Shown piece after piece: positions 46,501-55,500 of a stretch of 64,000 nt of DNA. Below the pieces are notes generated by a model. That model saw only the letters and a program-made list of their open reading frames with translations. It made no database searches and was not told where the DNA came from. How positions within the stretch are numbered: the first letter of the stretch is position 1; the number at the start of each line of letters is the position of its first letter. Both the position numbers and the translations under genes were made by a program. The stretch comes from Lingula anatina (Eukaryota > Brachiopoda > Lingulata > Lingulida > Lingulidae): NCBI RefSeq assembly GCF_001039355.2, contig NW_019775419.1, positions 62,001 through 126,000 on the forward strand. Reading direction: 5' to 3'.

Positions 46501-49500
46501 GCTTTATCAGAGAGCGTGATCCCGGACCGGTGAACATTATCCGAGAGATTGCTCGTGTTCAGTTGAAGGCGAGGGTCATTCCACATCTGTCGAAGGTAAA
46601 GGTTCACGGTGAAATCCTGAAACGAAAAAAAAAATGTTTTTGGTGTATATCTGAAATTATGAATTGTTTGTTCTCAAAATAGCAAAGCCATGGAGTGCAA
46701 CCATACTTACATATACATGTACCTGCACAAAGCGAGGGCGAGGGCTTGCTATATTCGAGGTAATTGCAATTTAAATGACTACAGAACATACAGCATCATA
46801 CTAGTGGTAATTGCATGTATGTGTATGGGCTTCCCTGACATTTCTGTCAAACGGAAGTATATCGAACAGTTGAAATAAAAAAATGTTTCAAAATATTTTT
46901 CAGCGACATTTACCCTGAGGTAGACGGACTGAAACCCTATTTTTTTAAATAATTTGTACCAGTAGTATAGGGCGTGCGTGTGTGCACGCGTGGTGCGTGT
47001 CAGTTGATTATTTGAAGAATAAGGGCATGCTTCTTTCTAATATGACGGTGAAATCATTCTTTCTACGTAGAATGTTCATCACTTTTCGTGAAATTCGCAT
47101 TACCGATAGCTGCTTCTCAACACTGACGAAGGTATAATGTCATATAACCACATTTGCTTATTTTGCATGTGTTTGGGAGATATGACAGTGCCTTGTTCCT
47201 CAGAGACATCGTGAATAACGAGTATCACTCTTAAAGATATTAGGGCAGGTTTTTTGTTTAAACTTAACATGCCAAATTTGACCCAAGAGAAATGCTGTCT
47301 GCACCAGATATATATTGACCACTATTGTGGCACTTAATCGCAACGACCATCGTTTAAGGAACAGCTGTGCAACGTTATGAAAGAAATGAGATAACATGTA
47401 GGCCTACCATCTACCATAAAAATCCAGGGGATGTAAGTGTCCAGGTCACCTAACGGTTTTTTTCTTTTACGCTAAAAAAGGCAATGTTACTGACCACGCT
47501 TACCAAACCTTCATTTACATGTGTGTTCAGTGTATAACTTCAGTGAAATTAAAGCCAAGTGCACGCAACAGATTGAGTGAACCAAACGTAAATTTACAAC
47601 AGGAAACATTAATTAGTATTAACAAACAGTTTGTTTTTTATTGTGGTCGCAAAAATTCAATTACGTACTCAGAAAAATCTATAAATGAACATGGAAATAA
47701 ATCAGCAACAGACAGTGTATGGTTTAATGTTCTTGCGTGTTGCCTATATACACTGATGCTCATAAGTTAAGCAACACCCCGATTTTTTCAGAAGTTTCTT
47801 CTATCATGATCATTATTTCATTTGTTGGTGGGATTATGCATATTTCTTTCATATTTTATAAATAACTTATTCAAGTTGAATATTTCGGTTAAAGAAATAC
47901 ACCACACAGCTTACTGTAATAATCAAAATAACTTTATTAACCAAACGGTACTAAAATATGCCAAACCATGTGTCAAAAAAGTATGCTCACACAGCAAAAA
48001 GTACGTGCTGATTAAAACAGCTTATTATGAAAAAATAAAGTTCGACCATTTAAGAATTAGTTTTAATAAAAGAAGACTGTAGATAATAGATGATTAATCG
48101 TCTATTATGCAATAAATATCGGGTGTGCTTTCCCTGGTTTTGAACAACAGCTTCACATTGTCTCCTGCAACTTGCCACCAAATTCTGCCAATCTTGCTTA
48201 GGGAGCCGGTTCCCTTCTTCAGTTACTGCATGCTGGACCTCTCTAATGTTTCTAACTGGAGTTTGTCTCTCATTTACTGCCCTGTCAATCATATCCTAAG
48301 CATGTTCTATTACATTGAGAATTGATAAATATGCAAGCCAATCCAAATATGGGATACCGCGCTGTTGCAGCGCGTCTTGCACGGACCATGCTTTCTGGAT
48401 GGGCGCATTGTCCTGCACCAAAATGGTTTTTCTTTCTGGATTTGCTTGAATGTGTGATTGTATGCACCCCAATGGTATTTCGTCTCTGTATTGTTGACCA
48501 GGGCACCTCCCTTGAATGACGTACGGTGGCAATTTTTCATTGTTTGGCTGATATGAACTGGTCCTGGTGGCATAATCGAACCAGATATCTTCATCTCTTG
48601 CGTCGGTTAATATTGGTCTACCAGAAAGAGGCTTGTCCAATACATAACGAGTTTGGCGCCATTTTGCTACCAGCTTGGACACTTGACTTGGTGCTGCTTT
48701 TTTGTTGCCTTGCAATGTGTCTCTTTGGCACCCCAGCACGATGACTTCCCATTATTTGCCATCTGATTACCTCGTTGAGTCCTCTTCTAACCATTGGTTG
48801 GTCCAAAATAACAAATTGTGCCCATGAAACTAGCCAAACTGGAAGCTCCTCATGGCATGGCCAAACTGTGTTTTTCGCAAGTGGCACCCCCATTGCATAT
48901 TCTATCGTGTCCAACAGTAAATAGCACTCTAATGTCACGGTCCAGTAAGTCAAAGTAAAAACAAAAGAAATATCTAGCTACTGTACAAATTTTGCCTCAA
49001 TAAAAATTTTGGTTGCTGAGAAATTCGAGAAATAAGAAAGTGTTGCTTAACTTTTGAGCATCAGTGTAAATATGACACGCTAATGAAGTTAAGCGCCAAG
49101 GCTTTTTACCAATTTGCAACCAAGACATATGTCTTCCCAATAACTCGATGAAAAAGTTTTTCTTATTGTTTCTTGCATAGTGATGACAAAAAAAGTAGAT
49201 TTTGTCTTAACAGACTAATGTTTTAATACCCTAAGGTCTAGAGCTCACATCGACCAGTCAGTTACGTGATCCCTATAATATGAGGCGTCAAAACACCATT
49301 CCTCATAGGTAAAATTAAACACGTTTAGTCTCTTAAGATACCATTGACTTTTTCATTACTACCCGATAACTGTTCTCTTCACACATACATTATCTTGCGC
49401 ATTTGTTGAACAGTTGAGAGATTTGTCTATGCAGGGCCCATGATACTTCTTTGTCATTTAAGTCACTGAAGTGGCAGTTGGAAAGGTGTTGAATATAACA

Positions 49501-52500
49501 CTTCTTAATGTAAAATCAACATAAGAAAAAATAAACACTTGGAAATGATTCGTTCTCGAATAAACATGTCTTGGACACATTGTTTTTTTGGAAAATTTAT
49601 CCTTATCGAGTTTCTTTTAATTTATCAATTAAAAGATAAGCGTTAGAGTGATTGTCCGCATTCTGCGTGACAAAGTAAAAATAAAACCTGAGCGTGAAAT
49701 AAAAGATAAAAGTGCTGGCGCAAACCCTAAAAACAAAACTTTTAATATTAGCTTGCCCAGAGAGGTTATAATTCAATTTTTTCATTGGGAACATCAGTTT
49801 ACTTTGCAATAATTATCTGATTCGTTTCTCGGTAAAACGAGATTTTGTAAGAGAAATGCATTATTCGATCCAAATTCGCCTTTAAGATATTCCTGGATTG
49901 GTTGTGATAATGATTCGTCTACCCTTTACTGCACAAAACTGTTATCTGTCTTAATATGCTTAAACACAAATTACCATCACATTTAAGGTCTCAGATGCCG
50001 CAAACGGTATCAGGACAGTTTCCCCCCGGACAATTCCCCGCCCCCCCCCCCCCCGGACTATATACAAATATAAAGTAAAGAGTACAAAGTTCAAACCTTT
50101 TCATCCATTTTCTGAATATTTCTTAGTGTGATGATGCAAATTTATCATTTTATTAAACAATTTATTTTCATGGAGTATAAGTACATGAAATTTTCGAGAT
50201 AGAAGTACAGAACATTTTATTAAAAATCTGATCAAAGAATATATATCTCCAGGTAAAGGAGGGGTATCTCACTCATCCAGGTAGCACTTTGATGAATTAA
50301 CTGTTACTTTTTAATTGCTTTATTTCTCCCCCCCCCCTTGATTCAGTAAGTCTTGAATCAAGGTGCATCTCTAGGGAGAGGTGGGGTAAAGAGATTTTCT
50401 CGCTTATCCAGGTATCCCTGTGACTATTTGTCACTTTTAATTGCTTGACTACCACCCGCCACACTAAAATATTTATAAAATATCTGTTTACCTGTTCATC
50501 TGTTTACCCCACTTTTACCTGAAGGATAGGTGGTTATACTTCGATTAGATACTTATCTATATATCTATTGATAAGATACTTAATAAATCTTTCTGTACTT
50601 GTACTTAATGAAAAGGGAATTTGTTATAAAATAATTTGTTTCATGATGAAGTTACATTATCACACTAAAAATATTATAAAATGGATGAAATTTTTAAACT
50701 TTACACTTTCTACTTTATATTTGTATATAAACAAATTGTCCGGAGGGAATAGTCCACATGTCGACACGCGGTTTTGTCACACCCAAGTCAGTTGGATTAG
50801 ACTGTAAACACATTTGCACATAATAAATAGTGTCTATTCTCTTCCGTTCCGAATGCAATTAGTGGAAAATGCCTATCTGGTATATTATGACCTTTGCTTT
50901 AATGCCCACCCTGGGACGACTTTTTACGGCAATACAACCCAACTGGCCATTAGTTATTGCCCTCGAAAAGGATGAAGATGACGTTCTGATGACTACGTGT
51001 CCAATAATTAGGTAAACGTGTTCTATTTATCATCATTATGGGCGACATCACCCTGAGTTTCACTGGCTGTCACTGGAACCTCGCAAGTTTAGCAAAGAAT
51101 AAAAAATCACAAACACCGTTGTAAACCTTTTTGAACCTTCTGGAACCCCGACATGACATTTGTTCGATTATAACAGGCGTGTCCTTGAAAATGTCCAAAA
51201 TAAAAGTATATGTAAACCGAATATACATGTACAGTACCCATTTATCCATTTCACTTTCTTTGTTTTGAGGTAGTTTTTTTAGGAGAAAAATATAGTCAAA
51301 TCATTAACATCGGATATCGGCGCCAGAGAGATTGTTCCAGGTCTTTACGTCAATTCTAAAGTGCGCATCGACCTCCCTGTTCTATCGAGTTTTAGATTTT
51401 AAAAATGCACAAACAAATAAGGTAATTTCAAGTAAGGTTTTGTTAAGTGAAGATACCTTTAGAGCAATAAGTTCAGACTATTCTTTGGAAAATAGAAACA
51501 TTGAAGACAGCACATCAAATTTCCACACACAGTCTCTATCAGTTTTAGTACAGTTAGCTGTACAACAAACAATGCAGCAAACATTACAAGAAATAGAACG
51601 AGGATGGTAAACAACTATAAATAGGACGTTGACCCTTTTTACGCTTAAAATTGCTGGCTGTCTTATTTTAACACACTGCGAGTTTCAATTAATTGCCGCA
51701 GCACACCCTAATATCCATTTTCTATCGGAAAGCTCTGGGTGTGTGCTGGGTAGAATAGAGGAACTTTCAGTATTGACTCGCGGCTTAACAGTGCTAGCGT
51801 AATTCAACATCACACATAATATCACTAAAAATAACAAACTATACAATTGCAGTCACAATATCAATGAAACCGTTTGCAAAACAAGTCCCACAATGGGACC
51901 CCCCATTATAACTTAATCGTTAATGGGTATTATGGAGGTATTATAAGAAGCTATTTTTCATGCATATGTCAAATGACAAATTAAGCTGATAGGATCCAAT
52001 TGCCCAAGGTGAAAAAAATCGCCAATTACCACATCGCATCAGTAGGTCAACTCTTACCATTGCTGCTGCATTGAATTCACTGAAGGAGTTGATCGCCAAA
52101 TTGACTTTCACAGCGGTGGGGATTTCTGTAAAGAAATTGGTAAAATGCCGACAGATTATTTCCTGCAGGATCTGGCAATGGTGTTAACACACCCCACATC
52201 CAGATAACAAAGATGCTTAAAATGGTTGGAAGGTTTAAAAATAAATGTGTAATAAAGAGGGGGATCAAAACGCATTCTTTTTTCCTAGAACAATAAAAAG
52301 AAGTTAATAAGACGCTTTTCATGCAGTTTTATCGTAGAATCTTTTACATTACCAACACAAAGACGTTTAAATCTACATTTTGGCAATGTAATACAAATTC
52401 TGTTTCATCTATACACCTACAGTCTTGATAAAATTGTTTCACAAAGTCACCAAACATAACCAGAAAGCAGCCCCATAATAACGATCCCAAGCAAGTGCAC

Positions 52501-55500
52501 ACAAGGAGCTCTTTTGGCATGAATTGAAAATTGGAATAATTCAGTGCGGAATATATCATGGTATGACGGAGCGCTTAGATAGGTATCTACAGACAACAAA
52601 ACTTGCTGTCTAATTGATTGAATTAGGGGACGGCAATGTTGCATTTGATACGATCAATGGAATACTCTACATGATAAATACAATTACGATATTGGCGTTA
52701 AACAACATCTTTCCATTTAAGAACAGTTTGTAATACAGCCTCACAAAATGTGTTTAACCATTTGGTTTGCTGTAAAAACGAAAAAAAATAGCACAATACC
52801 AATAATACAGCAATACTAACATGAATGTTTAAAATACATGCAATTAGCAGAGGATAAAAAAATCATAAGACGATTAGCACTGCATTTTCTGCCTTAAAAG
52901 CATTATATACATATCCATTTAGCTTTCAAAACGGTCAATGAGTGTAAAGTGTAGAGATCATGCTGTAGTATTAGTGGGCTGTTTGTCGTTTACTTGTCAA
53001 AACGCTATCTAAATGTTACATTTACTGTTCCGACATGCGAATCCTAAAATCGATACTAAAAACGCCTTTCTGTGCATGTCGCAAGCTGCAGAACCAAATG
53101 GAGTCCGTCAACTTCCCCTGTTTTCATCGTTCATCAACTCAAACACTAATGAAACCATCTGCGTATAATAATAAGGTGCGGACTGTTAAGTGAAACAAAG
53201 GGATATCAGTCAACCAAATTCATTGACCCTAAAAGCATTATGATATAACGCAATCATCGTCACGTTGTTTTCTTGTAGTTTGGGTCTATTAGAAAGCGTG
53301 GCCAGATTGACGCATTTCCCAACACGTACAGATGACAGGAAATTAAAAGGCAACTTCATCACTGAGCTACATAAATGGTCAAGTAATTGGATGCCACATA
53401 AAGTCCACGATAAATCAATTCGATTATTAAATGGCGATGGCAAAATGTGTTTTTGTGACTCTTCACAAATTATTGGATGATTCAAAAAGCGTCCGAATGG
53501 ATATCATATGTCAAATTGGAAAAAAAAAGCCACAATTGAAATTTATAAGATCTTCGTCTTGTTATTATATTTTCAGATTGAGTAACTAATTTATCTGACC
53601 AGATATAAACGTTTAATACTTCTCTTTGTTTGCAAGATTCTGAGCGCAGTTGTATATCATAATAAACAACACAAACATTACTTGGAGGCATTTTACTTTT
53701 ATCACTGCAACAGTGTAGACAACATTAGGGTATGGAAAACTGCACCTCTTTAAATATAAACAACTTGACACAATGGCCATGGTATCATGATCATAGAAAA
53801 AGATCCATGACTTCTTTGAGGGCATTAACAAAGAGCAAATTTATAAAGGATAAGTTTGTGCTTGGAACATCTGTTCATGTTTGTGCGTGGGGCGTGTTTG
53901 TTGGTGCTTGCAGGCGTTCTTGTCGCTTTGTTTACGTCCCAACCTCATCCCCAACCCCGCCAAGGCTTACAAATGCGCATTCCATCACAGCTCGTCATGC
54001 TGACGGCCTTACCCTTATGCAGATGAGGGCGTATCCTTCGGTCGTAATCATTGCTGAAGGTGATGTGGTCCAGGCTCAAGAGAGCATCCCTTTTTAGTTC
54101 GTATGATGACCTGAAATATGACAAGGCAATTCACAGACAAATGTTTTAGTTTTAATTTGAACCGCATAATCATGGCAATAAAATCATTAGACATTTTACA
54201 CACACACACACACACACACTACAGGAGATGCTACCACAATTATTGCAACATGTCGAACATAAATGCAAAATAAGAATTGTATTTCACGAGTGTCTAAGTC
54301 CTCTGAAAACATAAAGGCCCAAGGTCTAACAAGACTAAAACAATTGTGTTTGTTTGCCAGCATCAGTTATCAGTGTGGTAGCCACGAATTCACAGTATGA
54401 CCGCCATCCATCTTTGCATGGACACGTCGAGGCAATGTAATCTTTAAAATCATTTTTCCAATCTCTGACTACAACAAAGCATTCTTGGTCAACGCCTGTA
54501 ACTGAGACCCCATGCTTCTACTGAATTAAGGCACTTTTTGCAACAAGGAGTCTCTCTGCAGACACCATGCCTTCTGGCAATTTTTGCCTCTGAGATTCGC
54601 TCCTCCCGTAGGGAGCCGTCTTCCTGGCATTACCTTTTTTTGTTTCAGAGAACGAAATTTTGGACAAGTCCCTCAAGTGAAAGACGAACAAATAATCGAC
54701 TTTGGTTACAATGCAGACGATTAGAAACAGCGTTTTTTTTTCTCTTCTAGACAAGTTGCAATACATGCACCAAGTTTCAAGTCTATTGCAAATAACATTG
54801 CCTCATTTGAGTAAAACAAATTTTGACAATCATGCATAATGTTTCGCGTTTTTGGCTTTCATGTTTCTAGTTAAATTTCACTAAGTGCCACCTGGGGCCT
54901 TTGGGTTCTTGTGACAAATATAACCGCAGCTTTCGATCAGTGCAAATCGCATCAAATAAACTAAAACGTTCATCTTTCTCTATGGTTAAACCGCAATCAG
55001 TCAGCTATGCAAGGTAGAAGATGAAAATGTCAAGTTTAAAACACATAATATGTAGAAAAGCAAACAAAATTTCCCACTGGTAGGCTATTTGCTTGAAGGC
55101 CTACGCTGCCAAGACTAGTGGGTCTTAGAAAAAAAATTCCAATCAATATGAGACGGGGGCGCTCACAGGTGCGGATGGTACTTTCTGAGATTCTCCCGCT
55201 GGCAAAGATAAGCACCCGGAGTTTGGGAGCTTTCTGAAAACTCATCTCCATTATAGAGGTGGGTATCTAGTCAGCTATGAAAGTCAGGGTGACGATAGGA
55301 TGCTCAAAGAGGCGTTATCTTGCTTCTGACCTAAGTGACCATATAAAACACAAATACAAGTGTTCGTGTGTGAGCGTGTGCACGACGTTTAATTATCAAA
55401 GCCGAATACGAAATACCCATCTCTCTCTCTCTCTCTCTCTCTCTCAATGTACATGCAAATCCGTCTTACATCACAGCACCAACATACGTTTAGAATGAGA

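Larger units (their letters stand above)
43971..53826. repeat. Contig overlap 4, right copy
   Basis: 9.9 kb counterpart of 35406-43967. Longer mainly because of the Tc1-like insertion at 47751-49066 and the complete foldback element at 50012-50755. Beyond 53826 it continues into exon 2 of gene C. Confidence 0.9.
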
